Shown here in pieces: positions 35,687-44,603 of a DNA stretch of 60,975 nt. The position numbers and the translations under genes were made by a program. The stretch lies in the NCBI GenBank assembly GCA_035533075.1, contig DATLUO010000176.1:1-60975 (forward strand), written 5' to 3'. The notes under the pieces are model-generated. The model was not told the DNA's origin, made no database searches, and saw nothing but the letters and a program-made list of their open reading frames with translations. Each line of letters begins with the position of its first letter. Position 1 is the first letter of the stretch. Source of the DNA: Pirellulales bacterium. Its GTDB lineage: Bacteria; Planctomycetota; Planctomycetia; Pirellulales; JAICIG01.

Positions 35687-35786
35687 TGATAACTGCTCGT
35701 GTCACGCACGGTCCATCGCCCGCCCGGCAAAGACAAGCCTCTTGCCGTCCGGGGTAACCGCAAGCATCAGAATTTCTCCGGGATGC

Positions 35787-36332
35787 TCAAAAGCCGCTTG
35801 CTCTCGACCTGTCGCCGAGAACCTGTTCAATTCCAGGGCCAACGGGCCTGACGCACGCTTTCGCCCCTGTCTCGACAAGCAAGGCGTAACCGAAGTCGCG
35901 TGAGATGAGGAGCGTGGCCGTTTTGGCGTCGTCGCGAAAGCGGATGAGATAGCCCCAGTCGTGCTCGCCGCTCGCCGCGTCGGCCCAGTCGAAGCTGTAA
36001 TCGTTCAGCAGGCTGTGCCGCAGGTGTAAGAAGCCCGGCATCCGGCCGGCGTCGACGCAGTCCAATGGCTCATAGGCGTGCCCGTCTGCCTTGATCGCGT
36101 TCGATAGCGCGCCATTGGTTGTGGCCTCCAAGCGGCAGAGCTCAACGTTGGGGGCCCGAACCATGAGGCTCGCTGCCTCACGCCCCCATAGTTCCAGCGG
36201 GCGCCGCTGCAAACTTTGCCGATACCACCAGCCACCAGCGGCACCCGCCAGGCCTATCGCGACCACGGCCAGCAAGGCGTATTTACCTGAGATCAGCTTA
36301 GGCGAGGGGCCGGCCGTTTGCGCCCTATCCAT
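35787..36332 (-). CDS. Single-helix membrane protein, possibly frameshifted
   Basis: A 181-residue protein starting MDRAQTAGPSPKLISGKYAL, with one membrane helix (ALLAVVAIGLAGAAGGWWYR, about 18-38). The exterior part has no recognised domain (PNVELCRLEATTNGALSNAI, GYLIRFRDDAKTATLLISRD). Its stop is followed in another frame by protein-like sequence down to 35702 (LELNRFSATGREQAAFEHPG, then AVTPDGKRLVFAGRA). A one-base shift near 35860 may therefore have cut off a natural C-terminus. Its start lies 4 bases after the CoA-transferase stop on the same strand, so they are probably co-transcribed. Function unknown. Confidence 0.6.
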   Translation of the reverse strand: MDRAQTAGPSPKLISGKYALLAVVAIGLAGAAGGWWYRQSLQRRPLELWGREAASLMVRAPNVELCRLEATTNGALSNAIKADGHAYEPLDCVDAGRMPGFLHLRHSLLNDYSFDWADAASGEHDWGYLIRFRDDAKTATLLISRDFGYALLVETGAKACVRPVGPGIEQVLGDRSRASGF

Positions 36333-36336
36333 CGTT

Positions 36337-37542
36337 CTACTCGCCCCCCATCCCGCCTGTTTTGTGCAGCTCGGCAATGCGTTGCGGCGAATAACCGAGC
36401 CAATCAGCCAACACTTCGTCGGTGTGCTCGCCAAGGTCGGGCACGGCTGGGGCCCGAGGCACCGGCTCGTCTTGCCAATGGACCGCTCCGCCCAGCAGGC
36501 GATAACCGCGTCCCGCGGAATCGACCGTGTCGAGCACCATCCGGCGAGCGGCCACCTGGGGCGACTGGAAAATTTCGTCCAGCGCCAGCACCGGCGAATG
36601 GGGCACTTCGGCCGCGCTCAGCAGCGTCTGCCACTCGGCGGTTGTCCGCTGGGCAAAGAGTTGCTGCAACTGCGGGATGAGGACGTCGCGGTTCTCGACG
36701 CGCGCGGGATTCGTGGCGAAACGGGCGTCGGCCGCCAATTCACCGCGGCCAACCGCCTGGCAGAACCGTTTCCATTGCCGGTCGGCGCCCACGGCCAGCA
36801 CCAGGTGCCCGTCGGCCGTGGCGAAGGCTTCGTAAGGCACGATCTGCGGATGGGCGTTTCCCCAACGCCGCGGCCGCTGGCCCGCGAGCAACGATCCTTG
36901 GGCGACGTTCACCAGGCTGGCCAGCGTGCAGTCGGCCAAAGCGAGGTCGAACATCGTGCCCGGCCCGCCCTGGCCACGCCCGTAAAGTCCAGCCAACACG
37001 CTGGCCGCGGCGTAGAGGCCGGTGATCACGTCGGTGATGGCCACGCCGACCTTCATGGGCATGCCGTCCGGCTCGCCGGTGATCGACATGATGCCGCCGC
37101 TGGCCTGCATCATCAGGTCGTAGCCCGGAACCCCAGCCATTTCCCCCGTGCGGCCGTAACCAGAGATCGAACAGGCGACCAGGTTGGGGTTGAGCTGCTT
37201 CAGCCGCTCGGGCTGAAGGCCCAACCGTTGGAGCGAATCGGGCAAAAAATTCTCGACCAGCACATCGGCCTTGCGGATCAGCTCGTCGACCACTTCGCGG
37301 CCGGCCGGATGAGCCAGATCGAGTGCCAGCGACCGCTTGCCGCGGTTGCAGGAAACAAAATAGCCGCTTGGCCCGCCGCCGGGCACGAAGGGCGGACCCC
37401 ACTGGCGCGTGTCGTCGCCCGCACCTGGCCGTTCGACCTTGACGACGTCGGCCCCCAGATCGGCCAGAAGCTGCGTGCAGACCGGTCCGGCGAGCACGCG
37501 CGACAGGTCGAGCACTTTCAGGCCTTGTAACGGATAACTCAT
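36337..37542 (-). CDS. CaiB/BaiF-type CoA transferase
   Basis: A 401-residue family III CoA transferase, which moves CoA between carboxylic acids without a ping-pong acetate step. Motifs include LKVLDLSRVLAGPVCTQLLA, ADVVKVERPGAGDDTR, NRGKRSLALDL and the catalytic aspartate in GYDLMMQASGG (D142). Then come the NAHPQIVPYEAFATADGHL segment and the C-terminal domain. The length and all core motifs are normal. Substrates cannot be read from the sequence. It is followed by the small membrane protein gene in the same orientation with a 4-base gap. It is convergent with nothing and divergent from the 37600 gene, with a short repeated AACCT(A/G)-type spacer between. Confidence 0.92.
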   Translation of the reverse strand: MSYPLQGLKVLDLSRVLAGPVCTQLLADLGADVVKVERPGAGDDTRQWGPPFVPGGGPSGYFVSCNRGKRSLALDLAHPAGREVVDELIRKADVLVENFLPDSLQRLGLQPERLKQLNPNLVACSISGYGRTGEMAGVPGYDLMMQASGGIMSITGEPDGMPMKVGVAITDVITGLYAAASVLAGLYGRGQGGPGTMFDLALADCTLASLVNVAQGSLLAGQRPRRWGNAHPQIVPYEAFATADGHLVLAVGADRQWKRFCQAVGRGELAADARFATNPARVENRDVLIPQLQQLFAQRTTAEWQTLLSAAEVPHSPVLALDEIFQSPQVAARRMVLDTVDSAGRGYRLLGGAVHWQDEPVPRAPAVPDLGEHTDEVLADWLGYSPQRIAELHKTGGMGGE

Positions 37543-37599
37543 ACCGTAATCTATAACCTACAGCCTAATACCTGTAACCTCGACTTGAAAACCTACGCC

Positions 37600-37824
37600 A
37601 TGCCGAATGCCTTTGATCCTTACCGCGAAGCCTTGGTCGTCGAGACGCAAACCATCTGGCCCGACGACTACGACGACTGGGAAGAGGCCGATCGCCAGCG
37701 CGTCGCCGCCCGGCTGCACGCCGAGCCGCAAGCGGCCGCCGAAATGGACTATTTGCGGCTGCACACCGGCTTTTGCCGGCAGATTACCGTCACGCCCGCC
37801 GATCTTGAGCGCGTCGGCAAATAG
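37600..37824 (+). CDS. Small hypothetical protein upstream of aroB
   Basis: A 74-residue acidic soluble protein (MPNAFDPYREALVVETQTIW, PDDYDDWEEADRQRVAARLH). It has no signal peptide or known motif and reads as a helical protein. ATG 37600 was preferred to the in-frame ATG 37585 because the homologous-looking part begins there. It lies about 100 bases before aroB on the same strand and is probably co-transcribed; from memory, small proteins of this kind occur near aroB in other planctomycetes. Function unknown. Confidence 0.65.
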   Translation: MPNAFDPYREALVVETQTIWPDDYDDWEEADRQRVAARLHAEPQAAAEMDYLRLHTGFCRQITVTPADLERVGK

Positions 37825-37840
37825 GCATCAGGCGTCAGGC

Positions 37841-37862
37841 AATTTGCAATTTGCAATTTGCT
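37841..37862. repeat. AATTTGCAATTTGC string before aroB
   Basis: Three tandem units identical to the strings at 18990 and 23467, in the leader of aroB. Confidence 0.6.
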
Positions 37863-37924
37863 CCGGCGCGCCGGGATGCAATTTCCACCAACCTCCAGCC
37901 CCCAGCCCCCAAACCCCCAATCCC

Positions 37925-39010
37925 TTGCCCGCTCCTTCCCGCGTCTTCGTTCCTCTCGGCGAGCGCAGCTATACCATCGAAATCGGCACCGGCAACCTGA
38001 CGCAGGCTGCCACGCTGCTGGTCCAACGCGGTGCGACGCACGTCGTCGTGATCACCGACGAACACGTCGAAGAGCCTCAGGCCGCCGCCGTCGCCGCGGC
38101 GTTGGCCGAACAGCGCGTGGCCGTCGATCTGGTCGTCATCGAGTCGGGCGAAACGAGCAAGTCGGTCGAAACCGCCCAGGAGCTTTGGGAGAAGCTTCTC
38201 GATCTCGACGCCGACCGCAAGACCGTGGTCGCAGCCGTGGGTGGTGGAGTCATCGGCGATCTGGCCGGGTTTGTGGCCGCCACTTATGCCCGCGGGCTGC
38301 CGCTGGTGCAGGTTCCCACCACGCTGCTGGCCCAGGTCGATAGCTCGGTCGGCGGCAAGGTGGGCGTCAATTTGCCGGGAGCCAAGAACATGGTCGGCTC
38401 CTTTTGGCAGCCGATCGCGGTACTGATCGACACGGAAGTGCTCGCCACGCTGCCCATGCGCGAGTATCGCGCCGGTCTGGCCGAGGTGGTCAAGTACGGC
38501 GTCATTCTCGACGCCGAGTTCTTCGGCTGGCTCGAAGCACACGTGGCCCAATTGAACGCCCGCGACGACGATTGCCTGCGGCACCTGATTGCCCGCTGCT
38601 GCCAGTTGAAGGCCTGGGTCGTCGGCCAGGACGAGCGGGAACAGACGGGGCTGCGGGCGGTGCTCAATTACGGCCACACGTTTTGCCACGCCTTCGAGAC
38701 GCTGACAGGCTATTCGCAGCTTCTGCACGGCGAGGCGGTGTCGATCGGCATGCTCTGTGCCTCGCGGCTGGCCGAGCGGCTGGGCCGGGTTGGCACGGAT
38801 GTCACCGAGCGGCAGCGGCGGTTGCTGGAGTCGCTTGGTTTGCCGATCGAGGCGCCGAGGCAACTCGATCCGGAACGAGTGCTGCGGGCCATGTCGCACG
38901 ACAAGAAGGTGGAGCATGGCCGATTGCGGTTCGTGCTTCCCTCGCGGCTCGGTCATGTCGAGCTGGTCGGCGACGTGCCGGCGGACGCAGTTCGTGCCGT
39001 TCTTGAATGA
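37925..39010 (+). CDS. aroB: 3-Dehydroquinate synthase
   Basis: A 361-residue NAD- and metal-dependent enzyme that cyclises DAHP to 3-dehydroquinate in the shikimate pathway. Motifs: GETSKSVETAQELWEKLL (substrate site), VVAAVGGGVIGDLAGFVAAT (NAD loop, about 102-121), VPTTLLAQVDSSVGGKVGVN, AEVVKYGVILD (metal Glu), LNYGHTFCHAFE (metal His) and LHGEAVSIGM (metal His). All three metal ligands and the Lys/Asn substrate contacts are present. No in-frame ATG lies close to the conserved start, so TTG 37925 (LPAPSRVFVPLG) is taken as initiator; it gives the usual length. The leader contains repeat strings but no strong Shine-Dalgarno. Confidence 0.93.
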   Translation: MPAPSRVFVPLGERSYTIEIGTGNLTQAATLLVQRGATHVVVITDEHVEEPQAAAVAAALAEQRVAVDLVVIESGETSKSVETAQELWEKLLDLDADRKTVVAAVGGGVIGDLAGFVAATYARGLPLVQVPTTLLAQVDSSVGGKVGVNLPGAKNMVGSFWQPIAVLIDTEVLATLPMREYRAGLAEVVKYGVILDAEFFGWLEAHVAQLNARDDDCLRHLIARCCQLKAWVVGQDEREQTGLRAVLNYGHTFCHAFETLTGYSQLLHGEAVSIGMLCASRLAERLGRVGTDVTERQRRLLESLGLPIEAPRQLDPERVLRAMSHDKKVEHGRLRFVLPSRLGHVELVGDVPADAVRAVLE

Positions 39011-39085
39011 TGCTGGTCCCACCCCACATCGTAAGCGACGCAGTGATACAATGGGGGAAACGCAGATTTCCGAGGGACCTTTGCC

Positions 39086-39886
39086 ATGTCGATTTCGCTT
39101 CGCCCGCTGCCGGGCACGACCCGCGACCCGCTCTATCCCGACTCCGACGGCAAACCGATGGCCGAAACCGAGTATCACCTCCTGGCCATCACTCACCTCT
39201 ACGGCGTCTTGCGACAGTGGTTTCTCCCGAAGGGCGTTCACGTGGCGGCCGATATGCTGCTCTACTATGAGGAAGGCAATCCCTCGGCGGTCCGCGGGCC
39301 GGATGTGATGGTGAGCAAAGGCGTGCGGGGAACGCACCTGCGCCGTTCGTTCCGCACGTGGGAAGAAGGCGTCGTTCCCGCCGTGATTATCGAGGTCACC
39401 TCGGCCTCGACCAAGGGCGAAGATCAATTCGAAAAGCCGGCGATTTATGCCAGCCTGGGTGTGAAAGAGTATCTGCTGTTCGATCCCGTGGGCGAGTATC
39501 TGCGGCCGCGGTTGCAAGGTTTTCAACTCAAAGGCGGGCAATATGTCCCCATGCCGCAGGAGCAAACCGACCGGCTTTCGAGCGCCGAGCTGGGCCTCGA
39601 TCTGGTGATCGATGCCCACCTGCTGCGGGTCGTAGATCCAGCGACCGGCACTCGCTTGCCGACCAGGGAGGAATACCAGGAACAAGTCAAACGTTTGCGA
39701 CGCGAGGCCGCGGAGGCGAAACGTGCGACCGCCAAAGCCGGACGCGCGGCGGCCAAAGCCGAACAGGCGGCGGCCAAAGCCGAACAGGACGCTGAGATCG
39801 AACGGCATCGCTCGGCCGCTCTGGAAGCCGAAAATGCCCGCCTCCGCGCCTTGCTCCCGCCAGATCAAAGGCAGGGCCAAGAGTAA
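39086..39886 (+). CDS. Uma2-family endonuclease-like protein with coiled-coil tail
   Basis: A 266-residue protein of the Uma2/DUF820 family with a PD-(D/E)XK-type core: GPDVMV near residue 70 and VVPAVIIEVTSAST near 95-108 (the EV strand plus downstream catalytic residues), followed by the family's KPAIYASLGVKEYLLFD segment. Residues about 195-255 are an Ala/Lys/Glu-rich coiled coil with repeated AAKAEQ/AAKAGR units, as often seen in cyanobacterial and planctomycete Uma2 proteins. Nuclease activity of the family is unproven. GAGGGAC lies before the ATG. The gene converges with the giant CxxCH gene, with two bases between the stops. Confidence 0.88.
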   Translation: MSISLRPLPGTTRDPLYPDSDGKPMAETEYHLLAITHLYGVLRQWFLPKGVHVAADMLLYYEEGNPSAVRGPDVMVSKGVRGTHLRRSFRTWEEGVVPAVIIEVTSASTKGEDQFEKPAIYASLGVKEYLLFDPVGEYLRPRLQGFQLKGGQYVPMPQEQTDRLSSAELGLDLVIDAHLLRVVDPATGTRLPTREEYQEQVKRLRREAAEAKRATAKAGRAAAKAEQAAAKAEQDAEIERHRSAALEAENARLRALLPPDQRQGQE

Positions 39887-39888
39887 CG

Positions 39889-42800
39889 CTACTCCGTCTT
39901 CAATTCGATGTTCTTCGGCGCCGAGACCGCCAGCGCCACGCCACCGGGGCCTTGGTGGTTTTCGACCTTGATGACAATCGTGTTGCGGCCGGCAATCAAG
40001 GGCACTGAGAACTGGTCGTCGGCCTGGCCGAGGGCCCGGTCGCCCCGATATTCGTGGACCAGCTCGCCGTTGACCCACACCTTGCTGCTGTCGTCGCTGC
40101 CCAAAAGCAGCCTCGCCGGCTGGTCCGCATCGCTGTCGGCGAAGATCAGAAAATAATTCGTCACGCCTTCCGCCGGCACGCCCAGCCGGTGTGCCAGCTT
40201 CACTTGGTCGACGCCCACGAAGCCCAGAGAGTTGTCGGCTTCGACCGCGTCCCAATGGCACGTCTTGTTCGCGGCGCCGGTGTAGGCGGCGTTCAAATCC
40301 GGTTTGGCAAGCGTCTTTTCGGGGCCGAAGTCGCGGTCGATCCCGCGCTTGTCCGGGCTGGCGAACGGCCCCAGCAGCCGAAACCGCGTCACCGGTTGCA
40401 CGCCGCTGGTCAGCGAGGTGAGATACGCCAGCAAGTCGGCCGCGTCCTTCGCCGTCACGTCGCGCAGCACGAGTTCGGGCATGAGCGATTTCCGCTGCGC
40501 TTCGAGTGCCTCCACGTCGCCGGCGGCCACCGCAATCAGCTTGCCCGTCGCGTCTTTGAGCACGACCCGCTTGTCGTCCTTTTCGACCAGAAAGCCGGCA
40601 TACACCTGGCCCCGCGTCGTTTCCAGCAGGTAGGCCGTGTATTCGGGCGCGATCGCCTTGGAGGGATCGAGAATCGTTTCCAGCAGCGTGGCCCGTTCGT
40701 ATTTCTTGCCGATCATGCTCAAGTCGGGACCGATGGCCGCGCCGACGTTATGAACCCGGTGGCAGTTTTTGCACTGGGCCGCCGAGCTATGAAAAAAGAT
40801 CTCTCGCCCGCGTGCGGCATCGCCGGGCATCGCCAGAATCTCTTCGGGCTTGATCGCGGCCCCCAATCGCTTCGGCCGCTGGCTTTCAGGAATGAACCGC
40901 TCGTACAGCACGCGCACATTCGAATCAGGATGGTTGGCGGCCTTGGCAATGGCCGCTTTGCGCAACGGCGCCGAGAGCGACTGGGCGTCGATCCAGCGCA
41001 GAACGACCAGCGCGCCGCCGACCGACGACACCAATTGATCGACCGCCTTGGTCTTCACGTCATCGGCCACGCCTCGGTCGCTCAGCACCCGTTTGACGGC
41101 ACTCCAGTCTTGCAACTCGACGAGCGCCGAGAGCGCCGCCTGACGCACCACCGCGTCGGAATCGGCCAGCAGCTTTTCGAGCGCCTGCCCGGTGCCGCGA
41201 GCATGAAGCCGGGCAGCCGTTTCGATCGCCTTCTGCCGCACTTCTTGGTCGGCCTTCACGTCGGCGGCGAGAGCCAGCACTTCGCCGCCGACCTGCCCAA
41301 GCTGGTTGTCGCCGATCAATCGCAGCGCGGCGAGCCGCCGGTCGTTTTTGGCCAGCAGTTCTCGCAAAATGGCGGCCAGTTCCGGCTTCTCTTTGAGGTC
41401 TTTCCAGATGCCCGACAGGTTTGAACCGAGCAGGCTCAGAGCCAGGTTTCGCAGATCGGCGCTCGCCTTCTCGTCAACCACGAGCTTGAGCACGGCCGCG
41501 CCCGCTTCCGCCGATGCGCTGCCGCCAAGCTGCTTGAGCAAGGCCGTTCGGGCGGCCTCATCGAGATTCGAGGCGGCCAGGCTCCGGGTGGCAAAGTCGG
41601 CCGCCTTCTTCGGATCGAGCACCTGTAATAGCGCCAGATTATTCAGCGAGACCTTACCGGCCGATTCCAAGGCGGCATACAGCTCGGCCTTTCGATCGCC
41701 GACCGCAATGTTGATCGCTTCAAGCTGATATCGGTCGCTGCCGGCGTAAGCCGACGCCAGTTCGATGAGCACGTGCTGGGCCTTCGTTCCCGAAAGTTTC
41801 GGCAGCGCCAAGAGCACTTCGCGTCGCACTTCGGGCGAGGCATCGCCGGCCATCGCCAAGATCGCATCGGCTTGCTCGGCACCGTGCCGGCGGAGAATTC
41901 TGACCGCCAGGGCCCGCATGGCAGCGTCGATGCTCTTGAGTTCGTCCACGACCGCGCGCCGGCCATCGCCGCCCATGCGATCGAGCACCCACATCGCCCG
42001 AGCGCGATGATTCGGCCCGGCGTCTTTGAGCAGCGCCTTGAGCGCCGCAATGCTTTCGCCGCCGCCCTTCAGCAACCGCTCGCGGGCCAGATACTGCGTG
42101 GCCAGATTCGGATTCTGCAGTCCTTCGATGGCGTCGGCCACGGTCTGATACGGCCCCGGCTTGCCGGTGCGAGACAGTTTCTTGCCGTGGGGCCGCAGCA
42201 AAAAGATGCGGCCGCGGTCGGGGTCGTTGTAGGCGTGCCCGCCCACGCCGCCGTCGTACCAGTCGGAAACGTAAAGGCTACCGTCGGGCGCGGTGCATAC
42301 ATCGTCGGGCCGGAAGTAATTGTCGCCCTGGTTCGAGACGAACACGCGGCTGGCGCCTTTCATGCCGTACCCGGACTTCTCGTGACGATAAATGCGGACC
42401 TCGCGCGGGCCGGGATCGGTGTGCAACGGGGCGTTCTTGTAGTCGGGGCCAAAGGCATCGCCTTCGTAATAGCAGATGCCGCTGGGCGAGCCGAAGCCGG
42501 TGACGATCGTGGCCGGCACGAAGCCGGGAATGTGTCCGCGGAAGTGCCAATGTTCGCCGAAAGGCGTGCCCGGCGGCACCTTGGCGGGCGGACCGCCAAA
42601 CCAGCCGTAATTGCCCCCTTCCATGATCCAGCAAATTCGGGCGCTGAAGTTGCCGTCGTTGTCGTTGTCGCTGCAATACGGCTCACCGAACGAGCTGACG
42701 CAAATCTCGTAAGGGTTGCGGAAGTTGACGGCCACCGTTTCAAGCCGGCTGCCGTCGAGTTCGCCGCGGAGCATCGCTCCCCAGCGAAACTCGATGTGCG

Positions 42801-43359
42801 AGCCGTCGCTGCCGGTGACCTTGAAGCCGGTGTCGCCGTGGCTCATCCACCATTTGTGGTCGGGGCCGAGCACGAGGCTGTGGGCGCCGTGGTCGCTGTT
42901 CTTGCCGCCGAAGCCGGTCAGCAGTTTTTGGGGCGCGCCGTCGGCCAGCAGGTCGCCGTTCTTGTCTTCATAGACCCACAGGTCCGGGCTGGTGGCCACA
43001 TACACCTTATCGCCGGCCACGCAGATGCTCATGGGGGCAAACACGCCTTCGGCGAACACGGTCATTTTGTCTGCTCGGCCGTCGCCGTCGGTGTCTTCGA
43101 GCACCTTGATCTTGTCGGCCGGCGGCTCTTTGGCCTTCGACCGATACCACTGGATCTCGGCCACCCACACGCGGCCCTGCGTATCGACGTCGATGGCCGA
43201 GGGGTTCGTGATCATCGGCTCGCAGGCGAAGAGCGATACGTCGAAACCGTCCGGCACGACGAGTGTCTTCCGTTCTTGTTCGGCCGGTAGTTGAGCGAAG
43301 GCTTGAGCAGCGAAGCCGAGCAGCCAGGAAACGAGGAGGGCGATGCGCGGTAGGCTCAT
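39889..43359 (-). CDS. PVC-type membrane dehydrogenase / HEAT / cytochrome c protein
   Basis: An 1156-residue exported protein. A signal peptide (MSLPRIALLVSWLLGFAAQA) precedes a beta-propeller dehydrogenase domain (about 25-400; FDVSLFACEPMITNPSAIDV, DGSLYVSDWYDGGVGGHAYN). Next come HEAT-like helical repeats (about 420-830) and a c-type heme domain with CKNCH (863-867). The last about 200 residues hold a beta-sandwich (AGRNTIVIKVENHQGPGGVA). This is the 'PVC-type heme-binding CxxCH' architecture with an extra C-terminal ligand-binding module, thought to oxidise sugars or alcohols in the periplasm. The heme site and propeller are intact. Substrate and electron acceptor are unknown; the b-c complex nearby may be its partner, which is only inference. 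Confidence 0.9.
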   Translation of the reverse strand: MSLPRIALLVSWLLGFAAQAFAQLPAEQERKTLVVPDGFDVSLFACEPMITNPSAIDVDTQGRVWVAEIQWYRSKAKEPPADKIKVLEDTDGDGRADKMTVFAEGVFAPMSICVAGDKVYVATSPDLWVYEDKNGDLLADGAPQKLLTGFGGKNSDHGAHSLVLGPDHKWWMSHGDTGFKVTGSDGSHIEFRWGAMLRGELDGSRLETVAVNFRNPYEICVSSFGEPYCSDNDNDGNFSARICWIMEGGNYGWFGGPPAKVPPGTPFGEHWHFRGHIPGFVPATIVTGFGSPSGICYYEGDAFGPDYKNAPLHTDPGPREVRIYRHEKSGYGMKGASRVFVSNQGDNYFRPDDVCTAPDGSLYVSDWYDGGVGGHAYNDPDRGRIFLLRPHGKKLSRTGKPGPYQTVADAIEGLQNPNLATQYLARERLLKGGGESIAALKALLKDAGPNHRARAMWVLDRMGGDGRRAVVDELKSIDAAMRALAVRILRRHGAEQADAILAMAGDASPEVRREVLLALPKLSGTKAQHVLIELASAYAGSDRYQLEAINIAVGDRKAELYAALESAGKVSLNNLALLQVLDPKKAADFATRSLAASNLDEAARTALLKQLGGSASAEAGAAVLKLVVDEKASADLRNLALSLLGSNLSGIWKDLKEKPELAAILRELLAKNDRRLAALRLIGDNQLGQVGGEVLALAADVKADQEVRQKAIETAARLHARGTGQALEKLLADSDAVVRQAALSALVELQDWSAVKRVLSDRGVADDVKTKAVDQLVSSVGGALVVLRWIDAQSLSAPLRKAAIAKAANHPDSNVRVLYERFIPESQRPKRLGAAIKPEEILAMPGDAARGREIFFHSSAAQCKNCHRVHNVGAAIGPDLSMIGKKYERATLLETILDPSKAIAPEYTAYLLETTRGQVYAGFLVEKDDKRVVLKDATGKLIAVAAGDVEALEAQRKSLMPELVLRDVTAKDAADLLAYLTSLTSGVQPVTRFRLLGPFASPDKRGIDRDFGPEKTLAKPDLNAAYTGAANKTCHWDAVEADNSLGFVGVDQVKLAHRLGVPAEGVTNYFLIFADSDADQPARLLLGSDDSSKVWVNGELVHEYRGDRALGQADDQFSVPLIAGRNTIVIKVENHQGPGGVALAVSAPKNIELKTE

Positions 43360-43485
43360 GCGGTGGCGGGGGATGGGGGGTTGGAAGATGACTAACCACT
43401 AACAACGGACCACGGACGAACGAGAATTATACCTTCCCCTAGAATCGCTCCGCAAATCGTGTCCAGCGGGCGTCAGTCGGAATTG

Positions 43486-43752
43486 CTAGACGATGATCTT
43501 GTTGCCGAACAGAAGCCGATCGACGTCGGCCAGGCGGAACTCGCGCCGCTTGCCAATACTTTCGTTGACCAGCCGCATCAGTGCCTCGGCTTCGATGAAC
43601 ACCACGCCGCGAATCGGCGTGCCGGTCATGAACCGGGCGAGTTTTTCGAGATCGTCCTGGCGAAAGCCGCGTTCTCCCGGGTTCGGGGGTGTTGGGGGCT
43701 GGGCGCTGATTTGCTTGTGAAAAACAAAAATCAATCGCGCCGCCTGGGCCAT
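43486..43752 (-). CDS. Short hypothetical protein, possibly a gene remnant
   Basis: An 88-residue frame starting MAQAARLIFVFHKQ. A Pro/Gly-rich stretch (QISAQPPTPPNPGERGFRQD) that looks like inserted non-coding DNA is followed by protein-like sequence (DLEKLARFMTGTPIRGVVFI, EAEALMRLVNESIGKRREFR, LADVDRLLFGNKIIV). The C-terminal 50 residues look like the end of a larger alpha/beta protein that I do not recognise. It may be a fragment. It lies at the edge of a gene-poor, repeat-rich zone. Confidence 0.4.
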   Translation of the reverse strand: MAQAARLIFVFHKQISAQPPTPPNPGERGFRQDDLEKLARFMTGTPIRGVVFIEAEALMRLVNESIGKRREFRLADVDRLLFGNKIIV

Positions 43753-43844
43753 CTAAGTTGGCAGGGGCCAGCGGCTTAGGCCGACGCGCGAAAACGTCGA
43801 TGCCGGCTTGTACAAGCGCGGAACCATCTGGCGGCTCTGTATGC

Positions 43845-43919
43845 AACGCCCTCCGTGGCGTTCCGAGGTCGTGCGAGCTTGGCGCCGACCCCGCTCCGCG
43901 GAACGCCACGGAGGGCGTT
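43845..43919. repeat. 20-bp perfect inverted repeat with 35-base loop
   Basis: AACGCCCTCCGTGGCGTTCC (43845-43864) is the exact reverse complement of 43900-43919. Each arm is itself partly self-complementary (AACGCC...GGCGTT). Confidence 0.8.
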
Positions 43920-43934
43920 CCCCACAGAGCGATC

Positions 43935-43962
43935 CTCGTTTGTGCAAATTTGCACAAACGAG
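43935..43962. repeat. 28-bp perfect palindrome
   Basis: CTCGTTTGTGCAAA and TTTGCACAAACGAG with no spacer. A fully symmetric dyad of this length suits a dimeric regulator or a nuclease target. No T-run follows on the relevant side, so it is not a terminator. Confidence 0.85.
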
Positions 43963-44173
43963 AAAAACCCGAGGGATTTCATCATCTCATAGCTCCGACG
44001 AGGGGATGCGGGATGAGGGATGAGGGATGGCCTAAATAAAGTCGCGAGTTCCGCGTTGAGGGGCGTTCCGCGGTGGTCCGGTCCTGCCTTCTCGCACTTT
44101 ACTCGCCGACTGGCTTGGGCACGTATCGTAGGCATCACGCTCCGCCGTGATGGAACCTTTCGGCCGCGGATCC

Positions 44174-44219
44174 TGAGTAGAGTAGGCGGGGAGGCCAGCC
44201 TCCCCGCCTACTCTACTCA
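44174..44219. repeat. 21-bp perfect hairpin
   Basis: TGAGTAGAGTAGGCGGGGAG+G pairs with 44199-44219 around the loop CCAG. Very stable; no T-run next to it. Confidence 0.85.
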
Positions 44220-44369
44220 TCCGTCCTTTGAGCGCGGTTCATCCCTGATGGCTCATCACTCATCTTGCACGGCCATTGGCTTGCATCGCTCTCGCGATGC
44301 GCTCGTCCACCGCTTGGCTGATTCCGGTCCCCCGTCTCTCATCCCTCATCTTTATCCACGGTTGCCTAA

Positions 44370-44500
44370 CCCGGATTATTCATGGCCCCACACTAACCCG
44401 AAGCGCAAGCGAGGAAGGGCAACCGACTTACCTCGCTTGCGCTTCGGGTTGGTATGCGCCCAGTCTGCGCTGGAATTCGTGGGGCCATGAATAATCCGGG
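44370..44500. repeat. Nested palindromic element, second copy of the NPKRKRG-type core
   Basis: Outer perfect 21-bp arms (44370-44390, ending in ATGGCCCCA, and 44480-44500) enclose the core inverted repeat AACCCGAAGCGCAAGCGAGG (44395-44414) and its complement (44431-44450). The core is shared with 8631-8690, while the outer arms are different in sequence. Confidence 0.85.
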
Positions 44501-44603
44501 CTAATATATATGCACAAAATTAGCCGCATGCGTACAGATTAGGCAGTCGCGCGGATTGCCCCCTCCAATTAGGTACGAGATGCTAAAAAACGCCGTGTTT
44601 GAC

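Noticed and set aside
37835-40261. Long minus-strand open frame across aroB and the Uma2 gene
   Set aside because: Antisense to two recognisable genes. The apparent protein has no family features and ends within the cytochrome/HEAT gene in a different frame.
40054-43290. Plus-strand open frames opposite the CxxCH/HEAT gene
   Set aside because: Shadows of an intact 1156-residue gene with signal peptide and heme motif.
43439-43957. Minus-strand frame overlapping the short hypothetical gene
   Set aside because: Arginine/proline-rich and spans a perfect inverted repeat, so it is unlikely to be coding.
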